Source of the DNA: Corynebacterium haematomassiliense
GTDB lineage: Bacteria; Actinomycetota; Actinomycetes; Mycobacteriales; Mycobacteriaceae
Direction of reading: 5' to 3'
DNA length: 64,000 nucleotides
Assembly (NCBI RefSeq): GCF_013978595.1
Contig: NZ_JACDTZ010000001.1
Coordinates: forward strand, 1,612,001-1,676,000
The notes under the pieces are model-generated. The model saw only the letters and a list, made by a program, of their open reading frames with translations, was not told where the DNA came from and searched no databases. Positions 50,023-58,232 of the stretch are shown piece by piece (the stretch's first letter is position 1; each line of letters starts with the position of its first letter). The translations under genes were made by a program, and so were the position numbers.

Positions 50023-51540
50023 CTAGCCGTGCGCCATGTTGACGAAGCGCGAGTAGTGCAGCTGGTGCGCCACCGGAATGGTGTCGATCGGGCCGCCGCG
50101 GTGCTTCGCCACGATGATGTCCGCCTCGCCCGCGCGCTCGTCGTCGCGGTCCTGCGAGTCCGGGCGGTAGAGCAGAAACACCATGTCGGCGTCCTGCTCC
50201 AGCGAGCCTGACTCGCGCAGGTCAGCCAGCTGCGGGCGCTTGTCGGTGCGGGCCTCCGGGCCACGGTTGAGCTGAGAGATGGCGATCACCGGCACCTCGA
50301 GCTCTTTGGCCAGCAGCTTCAGGTGGCGGGAGAACTCCGAGACCTCCTGCTGGCGCGACTCGACCTTCTTGCCGGAGCTCATCAGCTGCAGGTAGTCCAC
50401 CACAATCAGGTCCAGGCCGTGCTGCTGCTTCAGGCGGCGCGCCTTGGAGCGGATTTCCATCATGGTGAGGTTCGGCGAGTCGTCGATAAACAGCGGCGCG
50501 TCCTGAATCTCGGTGAGGCGGTGGGTGAGCTTCTCCCAATCACGCTCCTCCATCTGGCCCGAGCGCATCGCCGAGAGCTTGATCTCCGTCTCCGCGGACA
50601 GCATGCGCATGATGATCTCGGAGGCGCTCATCTCCAGCGAGAAGATCACGGACGTCTTGTTCTGGTGGATCGAGCACGAGCGCATGAAGTCCAGCGCGAG
50701 CGTGGATTTACCCACACCGGGACGCGCCGCGATGATGATCATCTGGCCGGCGTGCAGGCCGTTGGTGAGCTTGTCCAGGTCGATGAACCCGGTGGGCACG
50801 CCCGCCTCGAGCGCGCCGCCGGAGGCGATCATGGTCAGCTCGTCAATAGTGGGCTTGAGCAGTTCCGACAGCGGGCGGTAGTCCTCGCCCGACTGGTTGC
50901 GGGTGATGTTGAAGACCTTCTGCTGGGCATGGTCGACGATCGCGTCGACCTCCATGCCCTCCTCGCCCTCGTAGCCGAGCTGCACCACCTGCGTGCCGGC
51001 GTTAACCAGCTGGCGCAGGATCGACTTTTCCTCCACGATCTCCGCGTAGTAGCGGGCGTTCGCCGCCGTGGGAACCTCGGAGATCAGCGTGTGCAGATAC
51101 GGCGCGCCGCCGACGCGCTCGAGCTCGTTGATGCGGTCCAGCCGCCCAGCGACAATGAGCACGTCGACGTTGCTGCCCTGCGCGAACAGGTCCAGGATGG
51201 CCTGGTAGATCAGCTGGTGCGCCGGAAAGTAAAAGTCGTCCGGGCGCAGGCTTTCCGCCACATCCAGGATGACGTCGGGGTTGAGCAGCATCGCGCCGAT
51301 GACGGAGCGCTCCGCCAGCTCGTCGTGCGGCGGCGTGCGGTATTCCTGCAGCTCGTTGTTGCCGCGGTTGAAGTTGGAGTAGCGGTTGCTTCTCGACGAG
51401 CTACCGCCCCTCCCACCTTTCCCCCTCGAGTTACCGCTGTTGCCTTGGAACGCGTCAAAGTCGGAGTCGCTGAAGTCCCCGTAGTCCGCGGCCGGTTCCG
51501 GCGGCGGCACGTAGTCGTCGAAGCTGTCGTCTGCACCCAT
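50023..51540 (-). CDS. dnaB: Replicative DNA helicase
   Basis: 505 residues. After a Gly/Ser/Arg/Asn-rich disordered N-terminus (about 75 residues), the DnaB N-terminal domain starts at PPHDELAERSVIGAMLLNPD. The RecA-like domain has Walker A ARPGVGKST (about 272-280), Walker B LIVVDYLQLM and the DnaB motif SQLNRGPEARTDKRPQLADLRESGSLEQDAD. No intein interrupts it. ATG 51540 has AAAGGGGAG upstream. Together with rplI, ssb and rpsF to its right it keeps the order typical of actinobacteria. Confidence 0.97.
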   Translation of the reverse strand: MGADDSFDDYVPPPEPAADYGDFSDSDFDAFQGNSGNSRGKGGRGGSSSRSNRYSNFNRGNNELQEYRTPPHDELAERSVIGAMLLNPDVILDVAESLRPDDFYFPAHQLIYQAILDLFAQGSNVDVLIVAGRLDRINELERVGGAPYLHTLISEVPTAANARYYAEIVEEKSILRQLVNAGTQVVQLGYEGEEGMEVDAIVDHAQQKVFNITRNQSGEDYRPLSELLKPTIDELTMIASGGALEAGVPTGFIDLDKLTNGLHAGQMIIIAARPGVGKSTLALDFMRSCSIHQNKTSVIFSLEMSASEIIMRMLSAETEIKLSAMRSGQMEERDWEKLTHRLTEIQDAPLFIDDSPNLTMMEIRSKARRLKQQHGLDLIVVDYLQLMSSGKKVESRQQEVSEFSRHLKLLAKELEVPVIAISQLNRGPEARTDKRPQLADLRESGSLEQDADMVFLLYRPDSQDRDDERAGEADIIVAKHRGGPIDTIPVAHQLHYSRFVNMAHG

Positions 51541-51914
51541 GGGCTCCCCTTTCGCTGTGTGTATGAGACTACCCCGTAATGCAAACCGCAAACCGAGTTA
51601 TCCACAGGGGGTGTGGACAATTGGGGAATGTGCGGGTGAGTTTTCCACAGGGGTGGTGTTTGCGGTGTGGAATTCGTGTGAATTCGAGACTCCAAGCCAC
51701 TGGACAACGGTACATTTCCGCAGTTCACCCTGTATATTTTCAAACTCACGCCGAGTGACGTTTTAGGTGGATAACTCGGTTGACCACGGCGTTTGACAAC
51801 CGCGAAATGTCCACTCGAGTGGACAATCTAACCCCTACCCAGGCTGTATAACCCACCACTTATCCACATTCCGTCACAGGGGCGCACCCGGTGTGTTTTT
51901 GTTACCGTCGTCGC
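51541..51914. promoter_or_regulatory. DnaA-box cluster and 18-bp palindrome upstream of dnaB
   Basis: A 374-bp intergenic region, AT-richer than its surroundings. TTATCCACA occurs exactly at 51598-51606 and 51860-51868; TTGTCCACA (minus strand, 51612-51620), TTTTCCACA (51641-51649) and TTATCCACC (minus strand, 51766-51774) are near matches. TGTCCACTCGAGTGGACA (51808-51825) is a perfect palindrome. It holds the promoters of dnaB (left) and of the small membrane-protein gene (right). Confidence 0.75.
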
Positions 51915-52322
51915 ATGTCCCCACGAGCAATTCTCTGGAGTTACCTCGTCTTTGCAGTGGCGTTTCCAGCAGTGTGCGTGGCTGGGATGCGAACGGTTGG
52001 CGGCAATCTCGACTTCGCGGCCTACCGCCTCGCCTTCGCCGTCCTCGCCGTGCTTGCGGCAGCGGGAGCGGTCGGATGGGCTGCCACCTACACTGCGGCA
52101 GCGCGGCGGAGTGGCCCTGCGCACGGTGTGGCCGTCTGGATCGCCACAGCGTGCCTTGCCGTGGGCTTCGGCTCTGTCGCCGACTCGAGCTGGCAGGAAT
52201 ACCAGGCGGGCATGGATCTGCCCACCATCAACCTCTTCCTGTACCTTCTCCCGATCGGCCTGTTCATCCTGCTGGGCACGGCCGTTGCGCAGACCGTGGC
52301 GGCGAGGACCTCACGCGCGTGA
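51915..52322 (+). CDS. Small integral membrane protein, unknown
   Basis: 135 residues with four hydrophobic segments (ILWSYLVFAVAFPAVCVAG; LAFAVLAVLAAAGAVGWAATY; GVAVWIATACLAVGFGSVA; NLFLYLLPIGLFILLGTAVAQ). No recognisable family. TACCGT lies 6 bp before ATG 51915 with no ribosome binding site. Its 3' end overlaps the 3' end of the convergent helicase gene by 12 bp. Confidence 0.72.
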   Translation: MSPRAILWSYLVFAVAFPAVCVAGMRTVGGNLDFAAYRLAFAVLAVLAAAGAVGWAATYTAAARRSGPAHGVAVWIATACLAVGFGSVADSSWQEYQAGMDLPTINLFLYLLPIGLFILLGTAVAQTVAARTSRA

Positions 52323-54371
52323 GGCGAACGCCAGCGGTAGCACCTCCACACCGAAACGCTCGGCGATATCGGCTGCGGCGACGGTGACCGACCAGCCGGA
52401 GTCCACCTCGCCGGTAAGCAGCAGCACGGGTCCTTCGGCCATGGCAAGCCCCGAGTAGTCGAAGTACCTATCCAGCGCGTTGACACGGAAGGCGGAGTTG
52501 CGCGCCTCCACCTCTGCCCCGCCGGCCTGCACTGCCCCGCCGTAAGCCATTTGCCCCACGCGGGCGAGCGCCTCCGCAGTGGAGGCGACCATCTCCGCCC
52601 GTGCCGGGTCCGCCGAGCCGAGTGCCACCACTGTGGCCGGGCGCGTGTCCCAGTCCCAGTCCGCCAGCACGGCGACGAAGCGGGTCAGCCACTGGTCGTC
52701 GCGCCAATTCTCGGCGGGGCGGTAAGCGTTGTCGCGCAAGAGTTGGGCCAGGGCGGGGCCGCGGGCGACGTCGTTGAGCCGGCCCAGCGCCTTGCCGCCG
52801 AGTACGCCCTTGATTTTGCCGCGGCGCGCGGAGCCTGTCGGCCACATCTTGCGCTGGGAAAGCGGCACACCGGGGGCCTTCAGGCGGGCGTCGATGCGCT
52901 CGGCGAGCGCCGGGTCCACGTCGGTGGGCAGGTGGTTGCCGGTGCAGTTGTCGCAGCGCCCGCAGCGCTCCCCCTCCCCGATCGTCGGATCGTCCAGCTC
53001 GCTGCGCAAAAACACCATGCGGCAGGCGTCCGTGGACTCGTAGGCCAGCATGAGGTTTTGTTCGCGCTCGCGGGCGTCCGCCAGGCCGTCGTAACGCTTG
53101 TGGTCGTAGGCCCAAGACTCACCGGTAGCAACCCAGCCGCCCTTGACGCGTTGCACCGCGCCGTCAACGTCCAGCACTTTCAGCGCCTGGTCAATGCGTG
53201 TGCGCGACAAGTCCACGGCGTTTTCGAGTTTCGGGGTGGAGATTGGATCATCGCCGAGCGCGCCCAGCAGCTGCTGCACCACCGGCTCCTCCGGCATGGA
53301 CACGGACGCGAAGTACTCCCACACGCGTTGATCCTCCGGGCCGGGCAACAGCACCACCTCGGCGTGGTCGGTGGCGCGCCCGGCGCGGCCGATCTGCTGG
53401 TAGTAGCTCACCGGGGAGCTCGGCGCGCCCAGGTGCACCACGAAGCCGAGGTCCGGCTTGTCAAAGCCCATGCCGAGCGCCGATGTGGCCACCAGGGCTT
53501 TGAGCTCGTTGTGGATCAGCGCCTGCTCGAGGCGCTCGCGTTCCTCCGCCTCCGTACGGCCGGTGTAGGCGGCCACGTTCCACCCAGCGGTCTCCAGCGC
53601 CTCCGCCAGGTCGTGCGCGGCAGCCACGGTGAGGCAGTAGATGATGCCGGAGCCTTCCACCTGCGCCAGGTACTGCGCGATCCAGGCGGCGCGCTGGGTG
53701 GGGTCACCCAAACGCACCACGTTCAGTGACAGGGATTCGCGGTCCAGCCCGCCGCGGAGCACGCCGGTGCCTTCGCCCAGCTGAGCAACAACGTCGGCCA
53801 CCACGCGGTCGTTCGCCGTTGCGGTGGTGGCCAGGACGGGGGTGTTGGCCGGGAGGTCGTCGATAAGCAAAGAAATGCGCCGGTAATCCGGCCTAAAATC
53901 GTGCCCCCAGTCGGAGATGCAGTGGGCCTCGTCCACAACCAGCATGCCGACGGACCGCGCGAGCTGTGGCAGCACTTCCTCGCGAAAGCCCGGCGCGTTG
54001 AGGCGCTCCGGGCTGATCAGGAGCAGGTCCAGCTTGTCGACGTCTGCCTGGATCTCCTCCCACTGCGTCATGTTCGCGGAGTTGATCGTGGCCGCCCGGA
54101 TGCCGGCGCGTGCGGCCGCTTCGACCTGGTTGCGCATGAGCGCGAGCAGCGGCGAGACGATAATCGACGGACCTTCGCCCGCCTCGCGCAACAGCTTCGC
54201 GGCGATAAAGTACACCGCCGATTTTCCCCAGCCCGTGCGCTGCGCCACTAGCATGCGTTTGCGCTGGTTAACGAGGGAATCGACGGCCGTCCACTGGTCG
54301 TCGCGCAGGGCGGCGTGGGGCCCCGCGATGCCCTTGAGAAGTTCGTCCGCTTGTTCGCGTGTCGCAGTCAT
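52311..54371 (-). CDS. RecQ-family ATP-dependent DNA helicase
   Basis: 686 residues. Helicase motifs: Q-motif region LRDDQWTAVDSL, motif I AQRTGWGKSAVYF, motif II VVDEAHCISDWGHDFRPDYRRI (DEAH), motif III TATAN and motif VI YQQIGRAGRATDHAE. A zinc-type cysteine set (CRMVFLRSELDD...CGRCDNCTG) follows as in RecQ. The C-terminal 150 residues do not look like an HRDC domain and end in a phosphoribosyltransferase-like stretch (DTRPATVVALGSADPARAEMVAST), so it is a variant RecQ. ATG 54371 chosen; the upstream frame is not supported. Confidence 0.88.
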   Translation of the reverse strand: MTATREQADELLKGIAGPHAALRDDQWTAVDSLVNQRKRMLVAQRTGWGKSAVYFIAAKLLREAGEGPSIIVSPLLALMRNQVEAAARAGIRAATINSANMTQWEEIQADVDKLDLLLISPERLNAPGFREEVLPQLARSVGMLVVDEAHCISDWGHDFRPDYRRISLLIDDLPANTPVLATTATANDRVVADVVAQLGEGTGVLRGGLDRESLSLNVVRLGDPTQRAAWIAQYLAQVEGSGIIYCLTVAAAHDLAEALETAGWNVAAYTGRTEAEERERLEQALIHNELKALVATSALGMGFDKPDLGFVVHLGAPSSPVSYYQQIGRAGRATDHAEVVLLPGPEDQRVWEYFASVSMPEEPVVQQLLGALGDDPISTPKLENAVDLSRTRIDQALKVLDVDGAVQRVKGGWVATGESWAYDHKRYDGLADAREREQNLMLAYESTDACRMVFLRSELDDPTIGEGERCGRCDNCTGNHLPTDVDPALAERIDARLKAPGVPLSQRKMWPTGSARRGKIKGVLGGKALGRLNDVARGPALAQLLRDNAYRPAENWRDDQWLTRFVAVLADWDWDTRPATVVALGSADPARAEMVASTAEALARVGQMAYGGAVQAGGAEVEARNSAFRVNALDRYFDYSGLAMAEGPVLLLTGEVDSGWSVTVAAADIAERFGVEVLPLAFASRA

Positions 54372-54431
54372 GGCGCACACCATATACCACGGCCCCGACA
54401 CGGGTGTTCGAACAGTGGTACCGTCCGCAAC

Positions 54432-54566
54432 ATGCCCGACAAAGAACCCGAAGAACCGCTGCAGGAGACCGTGGACTTCGAGTACACGCGCCACAGCGCA
54501 GAAGTGGAACTTGACCGGATTTATGCGCAACGGAAAGAACTCATGCGACGACTTGCAGAGTCCTAG
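54432..54566 (+). CDS. 44-residue acidic protein, unknown
   Basis: MPDKEPEEPLQETVDFEYTR..., ending KELMRRLAES. The second half could form a short helix. A TACCGT hexamer lies 7-8 bp before the ATG, the same pattern as at 51915. It is divergent from the helicase gene and convergent with the ATPase gene, whose stop abuts its own. No family recognised; it could be a non-coding artefact. Confidence 0.5.
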   Translation: MPDKEPEEPLQETVDFEYTRHSAEVELDRIYAQRKELMRRLAES

Positions 54567-55241
54567 CTAACCCAGCTCGTCCTCCGCCCAGTCCGCCATG
54601 TACTCGGCGATGCCGTGCGGGTCCGCCAGAAAGTCGCGCATCGCCCGGAACGCGAGTGTGTCTTCCACCGCCAGGCCGCGGTCCACGCCGTGCTCGCCGA
54701 CCTCCACGATCTCCGCGCCAGGGATCCCGAGCACGATCGGCGAGTGCGTCACCGCGATCACCTGCGCGCTTTGCTCGCCGATTGCGTGCAGCTGCGCCAC
54801 CAGCGCCATCTGCGCGACGGCGGACAGCCCCGATTCGGGCTCGTCCAGCAAGTACAGCGCATCTTTGGCAAACCGCGAGGTCAGCTCCAACACTGACTCC
54901 CCGTGCGACCGTTCGTCGAACTCCGTGACGCGCGTGTGCGTCTCGCCGCGCAGGAAATACCCGGCCTTGGCGCGCGCCCCGGTCCGAAGCCGCAGCGCGC
55001 CAAACATCGGGTCGTGGGCGTCAGGCTTATCGACGCCCCACGGCCCGCCCTCGACCTGAAACCCCCACGCGCGGGCAATCCCCTCCAACAGCGTGGACTT
55101 TCCCACGCCGTTGCCGCCGGTGATCAGCGTGACCGGGTGTGTCAGCGGGAAGCCGAACTCCGCGACGTGCTCGACCGCCGGCGCGTCGAGGGCCCACGGC
55201 GGGGCCTTCGACGCGTCGACGGAGACGTGCTGGATGAACAT
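54567..55241 (-). CDS. AAA/ABC-type ATPase (COG3910-like), paralogue A
   Basis: 224 residues. Walker A TGGNGVGKSTLLEG near residue 42, a middle stretch YFLRGETHTRVTEFDERSHGES, Walker B LYLLDEPESGLS and the switch VIAVTHSPIVLGIPGAEI. This is a soluble SMC/ABC-like ATPase without a long coiled coil. Start set at ATG 55241 by analogy with its paralogue; ATG 55250 is also possible. TAGGAT lies 7 bp upstream of 55241. Function unknown; such predicted ATPases occur alone or in stress and defence contexts. Confidence 0.82.
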   Translation of the reverse strand: MFIQHVSVDASKAPPWALDAPAVEHVAEFGFPLTHPVTLITGGNGVGKSTLLEGIARAWGFQVEGGPWGVDKPDAHDPMFGALRLRTGARAKAGYFLRGETHTRVTEFDERSHGESVLELTSRFAKDALYLLDEPESGLSAVAQMALVAQLHAIGEQSAQVIAVTHSPIVLGIPGAEIVEVGEHGVDRGLAVEDTLAFRAMRDFLADPHGIAEYMADWAEDELG

Positions 55242-55250
55242 GGGGCTCAT

Positions 55251-55404
55251 CCTACGGCGGGATCGATACGTTGAGGTCGATAGCCCCATGTCGATAGTTG
55301 CAGGTCAGCGCCTCTTGGCCTGCCGGGCCTCCAAAATCAGAAAACGCTGTAACCAGCGACTATCGACCTCGAGATATCGACATGGGCGCTCAGGGGCAGG
55401 CTCC
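55251..55404. repeat. Intergenic inverted repeats between the two ATPase genes
   Basis: Two motifs occur on the left, GAGGTCGATAG (55274-55284) and CCATGTCGATAG (55287-55298). Their complements CTATCGACCTC and TATCGACATGG occur about 60-80 bp to the right, in the same order. The two pairs therefore cannot nest in one hairpin and could form alternative structures or two operators. Confidence 0.6.
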
Positions 55405-56091
55405 CTAGCCGTCCACCAGGAATCTCGCCGTGCCGGCCGGGTCGTCGATGAACTCTCGGGTGGCGGTGACGGGCTCGCAGTCCTCGAAAGGCATGTGCTC
55501 CAGGGTGGGCACGGCGAGGATGCGGGCGTCGGGGACGGCGAGCAGCACCGGGGAGTGCGTGGCGATGAGCACTTGCGCGCCGCGGCGGGTCAGCACCGCG
55601 AGCAGGCCGAGCAGTTCGAGCTGGGAGAAGACCGAGAGGCCGTCTTCGGGCTCGTCCAGGATGATCAAAGAGTCCGGGCCGAAGCGTTCGTGGGCCATGC
55701 GCATGATGCCTTGGCCGTGGCTGCGGCGAGTGAGGTCTTGCAACGGGTCTTCGATTCCGAGGCTTTCATGGTATTCGGCGAGGTCGAGGTATGTTTCGCC
55801 GCGCAGGAAGTACACGTCGCTCGGGTTCGCGCGGCGGGTCAACGTGAGCGAGGCGTGGAGCCGGGAATGGTCCGCTGCCTGGAACTGGGCGTGGCGGGAA
55901 CCGCCCGCGGCGTTGGCGCCGGCGGCCATAGCGATCGCCTCCACCAGCGTGGACTTCCCCGACCCGTTGTCGCCGGTGAGGATCGTGGTTTGCGCGAGCT
56001 CGAGGGGCTTTTCAGCCAAGCGACGCACCACCGGCAGGTCGCGGGCGTAGCCCTCCACCGGCGCGTCGATGCGGACCTGGGTGACGAACAT
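55405..56091 (-). CDS. AAA/ABC-type ATPase (COG3910-like), paralogue B
   Basis: 228 residues, same layout as the preceding ATPase: TILTGDNGSGKSTLVEAIA (Walker A), VYFLRGETYLDLAEYHES, SLIILDEPEDGLSVFSQ (Walker B with signature helix) and VLIATHSPVLLAVPDARIL. The tails of both proteins share a pattern ending in F-DDP-G-A/I-FL/MADW. Start ATG 56091 (MFVTQVRID). Its start follows the vapC stop by 2 bp, so it may be transcribed with the vapBC pair. Confidence 0.85.
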   Translation of the reverse strand: MFVTQVRIDAPVEGYARDLPVVRRLAEKPLELAQTTILTGDNGSGKSTLVEAIAMAAGANAAGGSRHAQFQAADHSRLHASLTLTRRANPSDVYFLRGETYLDLAEYHESLGIEDPLQDLTRRSHGQGIMRMAHERFGPDSLIILDEPEDGLSVFSQLELLGLLAVLTRRGAQVLIATHSPVLLAVPDARILAVPTLEHMPFEDCEPVTATREFIDDPAGTARFLVDG

Positions 56092-56093
56092 GG

Positions 56094-56492
56094 CTACCGC
56101 CAATTCTCCAGCTTCAGGTTGGGCACGCGCGCAAACTCGCGCTCGTTTGCAGTCACAAGCACTAGATCATTTCGGATCGCCTGCGCCGCGATCCAGAGGT
56201 CGTTCGAGCCGATGACCTGCCCCCGATTCAGGAGATCAGACCGGAGCTTGCCGTATAGGCATGCGGACTCCCGATCGACCTCGAACACAGGGCAACCGTG
56301 CAGCAGGAGGTCGTACACCCGCCGCATAGCTTCTGGCCTGCGGGACCTCTCGATTCCGGCCTGAATTTCGCCAAGAACCACAGTTGATAAGCAAAGCTGC
56401 GCACTAGCTAGCTCAGAACTTTTGCGAACAACCTCTGGATGGTCACCACGTTCAATATCGATCCACACATTTGTATCAAGGAGGTACCGCAC
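56094..56492 (-). CDS. PIN-domain toxin, VapC type
   Basis: 132 residues beginning MRYLLDTNVWIDIERGD, with the conserved acidic residues D6, E42 (STVVLGEIQAG) and D98 (IGSNDLWIAAQAI), typical of VapC ribonucleases that cut tRNA or rRNA. The start is GTG 56492 with AAGGAGG-like DNA close by on the plus strand only. It lies 8 bp after the antitoxin gene. Confidence 0.92.
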   Translation of the reverse strand: MRYLLDTNVWIDIERGDHPEVVRKSSELASAQLCLSTVVLGEIQAGIERSRRPEAMRRVYDLLLHGCPVFEVDRESACLYGKLRSDLLNRGQVIGSNDLWIAAQAIRNDLVLVTANEREFARVPNLKLENWR

Positions 56493-56500
56493 CGAATCTC

Positions 56501-56788
56501 CTATCGCTCGTCGCCGCGGTCAAGATCGGGGGGAAGGTCCTCCGGCAGATCATCAACTTCTTCGACCAGCCCAGGTTCAATACCGTTTACGCGCTGGAAC
56601 TCGCGCAACCTCGCCACCACATGCCCGAACGATTCTTCCTCCGGCCGCAGCAGCAAACCTTCCGGCACACGTTCGATCATCACTCTGTCCGAATCAAAGC
56701 GCAGTGCCGCCGGAATCCTGACGGCCTGGCTGTTTCCCGACATGAACACTGTCGTGCGGACTGGCCCGTCCTGAATTGGTTCGGCCAT
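56501..56788 (-). CDS. AbrB/SpoVT-type antitoxin, VapB
   Basis: 95 residues. The N-terminal half has the swapped-hairpin DNA-binding pattern VRTTVFMSGNSQAVRIPAALRFDSDRVMIERVPEGLLLRP; the acidic C-terminus (VEEVDDLPEDLPPDLDRGDE) should block the toxin. ATG 56788 chosen. An inverted repeat upstream is its likely operator. Confidence 0.9.
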   Translation of the reverse strand: MAEPIQDGPVRTTVFMSGNSQAVRIPAALRFDSDRVMIERVPEGLLLRPEEESFGHVVARLREFQRVNGIEPGLVEEVDDLPEDLPPDLDRGDER

Positions 56789-56808
56789 AGCAATCACCCC
56801 TAGTTCAA

Positions 56809-56832
56809 GTGTATATCCAAGAGGATATACAC
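56809..56832. promoter_or_regulatory. Inverted repeat upstream of vapB (candidate VapBC operator)
   Basis: GTGTATATCC and GGATATACAC are perfect 10-bp arms with a 4-bp spacer, 20 bp before the vapB start. TATATCC can also serve as a -10 region. VapBC complexes usually bind such repeats to repress their own transcription. Confidence 0.82.
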
Positions 56833-56842
56833 ACCCTGACAA

Positions 56843-57604
56843 CTACCGCAATCCGGCGGGCAGCGGCAGCAGTCCGTCCACCGCGAGCAGCACGCCGAAC
56901 GCCGTGCCGGAGACCACGCCGATGATGTTCGCGCTGCCATCCGGGTTGACGGTGTAGACCGGCCCGCCGGAATCGCCGTGCAACGCCAAGATCAGCACTG
57001 CCAGCTCGCCGGTGTCCGGGTTCACCTTCAACACCGGGCCGCAGGTGCGCGAGGTGCGCGCGCCGTCCTTGCACACAATCTGGCCCGGCTTCACCGCCGT
57101 CACCGGGTGGTAGCCCGCAACACGGCGGGTGGGGTTGATGCGCTGGACTGCGTCCGACAACGGATTGACCGCGCCGATGACCGGGATGTCGACGGCCCCA
57201 CCGCGGGCGGCCGCGGCGTTGGTAACGCCGCCGGCCAGCGGGAACCAGGCGACGTCTCGGAGCGGGCTGCCCAGCGTATTGTCGCCGCGCATCTCGTAGC
57301 CCGAATCCCGCAGGTCGCCCGAGATCTTCGTGCGGCCATCCGCCGCGTACACCGCCACCGGCACCGCGCCACCAATCGGCGCCAGGCAGTGGCCCGCCGT
57401 CACGCCGTAAGCCTGCCCGTCGCGGTGCGCCACCGTATTCAGCGAACAGCCGTAACGGGAACCGTCGCTGTACGCGACGCGGATACTGTCGCCGGCGTAC
57501 ATCGCCACGGCCTGCGCCGGCATGGCGAACCCGGCCGCAGCAGCCGCCGCGAGCAGGAGGGACACAGCCAAAGTGCGCACGCGGCGCGCCACGGAAAACG
57601 TCAT
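56843..57604 (-). CDS. Secreted trypsin-like serine protease (S1 family)
   Basis: 253 residues. The signal peptide (ARRVRTLAVSLLLAAAAAAG then MPAQA cleavage site) leads to a chymotrypsin-fold domain. The triad is His in GVTAGHCLAP, Asp in RDVAWFP and Ser in HGDSGGPVYTVNPDG. Disulfide cysteines are at CSLNTVAHRDG, HC, IVCKDG and RTCGP. A TACAAT hexamer 7 bp before ATG 57604 and no ribosome binding site suggest a leaderless message. The frame continues 8 codons upstream but that part would disrupt the signal peptide. Confidence 0.9.
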   Translation of the reverse strand: MTFSVARRVRTLAVSLLLAAAAAAGFAMPAQAVAMYAGDSIRVAYSDGSRYGCSLNTVAHRDGQAYGVTAGHCLAPIGGAVPVAVYAADGRTKISGDLRDSGYEMRGDNTLGSPLRDVAWFPLAGGVTNAAAARGGAVDIPVIGAVNPLSDAVQRINPTRRVAGYHPVTAVKPGQIVCKDGARTSRTCGPVLKVNPDTGELAVLILALHGDSGGPVYTVNPDGSANIIGVVSGTAFGVLLAVDGLLPLPAGLR

Positions 57605-57626
57605 GGGCGGTATTGTATCGGCACAC

Positions 57627-57670
57627 AAAAAGCGCGGGCCCCACTCCTCACAAGTGGGACCCGCGCTTTT
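57627..57670 (-). terminator. Terminator of the rpsF-ssb-rplI operon
   Basis: AAAAGCGCGGG-C-CCCACT pairs with AGTGGG-A-CCCGCGCTTTT. The run of A at one end and T at the other makes it work in both directions. Confidence 0.92.
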
Positions 57671-57731
57671 AAATGCTGTTGTCGTTGGACTGCAGTTTTC
57701 CGTTCTCAGGCGGAGCAGTCGTCGATAAGCG

Positions 57732-58184
57732 TTATGCGCTTACGACCTCGAAGTTCACCTTGCCCTCCACGTCGTCGTGGAGGTTGACCTTGACCTGGTA
57801 GCCACCGGTCTTGGTAACAAGGCCCTTCGGCACGTTGATGCGGCGCTTATCCAAGTTCGGGCCGCCAGCGGCCTTCACAGCGTCGGCGATGTCGCCGGCC
57901 TTCACAGAGCCGAACAGCTTGCCGTTGTTAGCGGTGCGCACAGCAACCTTGACGCCCTTGAGCTGGTCGAGCTGGTCACGCAGTTCCTTCGCGTGATCCA
58001 GGTCGCGGACCTGGCGCTCAGCCTGGGCGCGCTTAATGTCTTCAATCTGCTTCTCTGCGCCGCGGGTAGCCGGGATAGCCAGGCCGCGCGGGAGCAGGAA
58101 GTTGCGTCCGTAACCGTCCTTGACCTCGACGACCTCTCCAGGCTCGCCAAGCTTCTCGACGGCAGCGGTGAGGATCAGCTTCAT
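57732..58184 (-). CDS. rplI: 50S ribosomal protein L9
   Basis: 150 residues with the L9 signature near the start: KLILTAAVEKLGEPGEVVEVKDGYGRNFLLPRGLA, a long connecting helix and the C-terminal rRNA-binding domain. In Mycobacterium rpsR lies between ssb and rplI; here the gene is absent, as I recall for Corynebacterium. It is 48 bp downstream of ssb. Confidence 0.97.
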   Translation of the reverse strand: MKLILTAAVEKLGEPGEVVEVKDGYGRNFLLPRGLAIPATRGAEKQIEDIKRAQAERQVRDLDHAKELRDQLDQLKGVKVAVRTANNGKLFGSVKAGDIADAVKAAGGPNLDKRRINVPKGLVTKTGGYQVKVNLHDDVEGKVNFEVVSA

Positions 58185-58232
58185 AATCCTAACCTTCCTT
58201 ATGGTGAAAAATGCTTGATGTGTGGTTGTCGT

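Noticed and set aside
50023..51540. Intein in dnaB
   Set aside because: The frame is 505 residues, uninterrupted, with normal spacing between helicase motifs.
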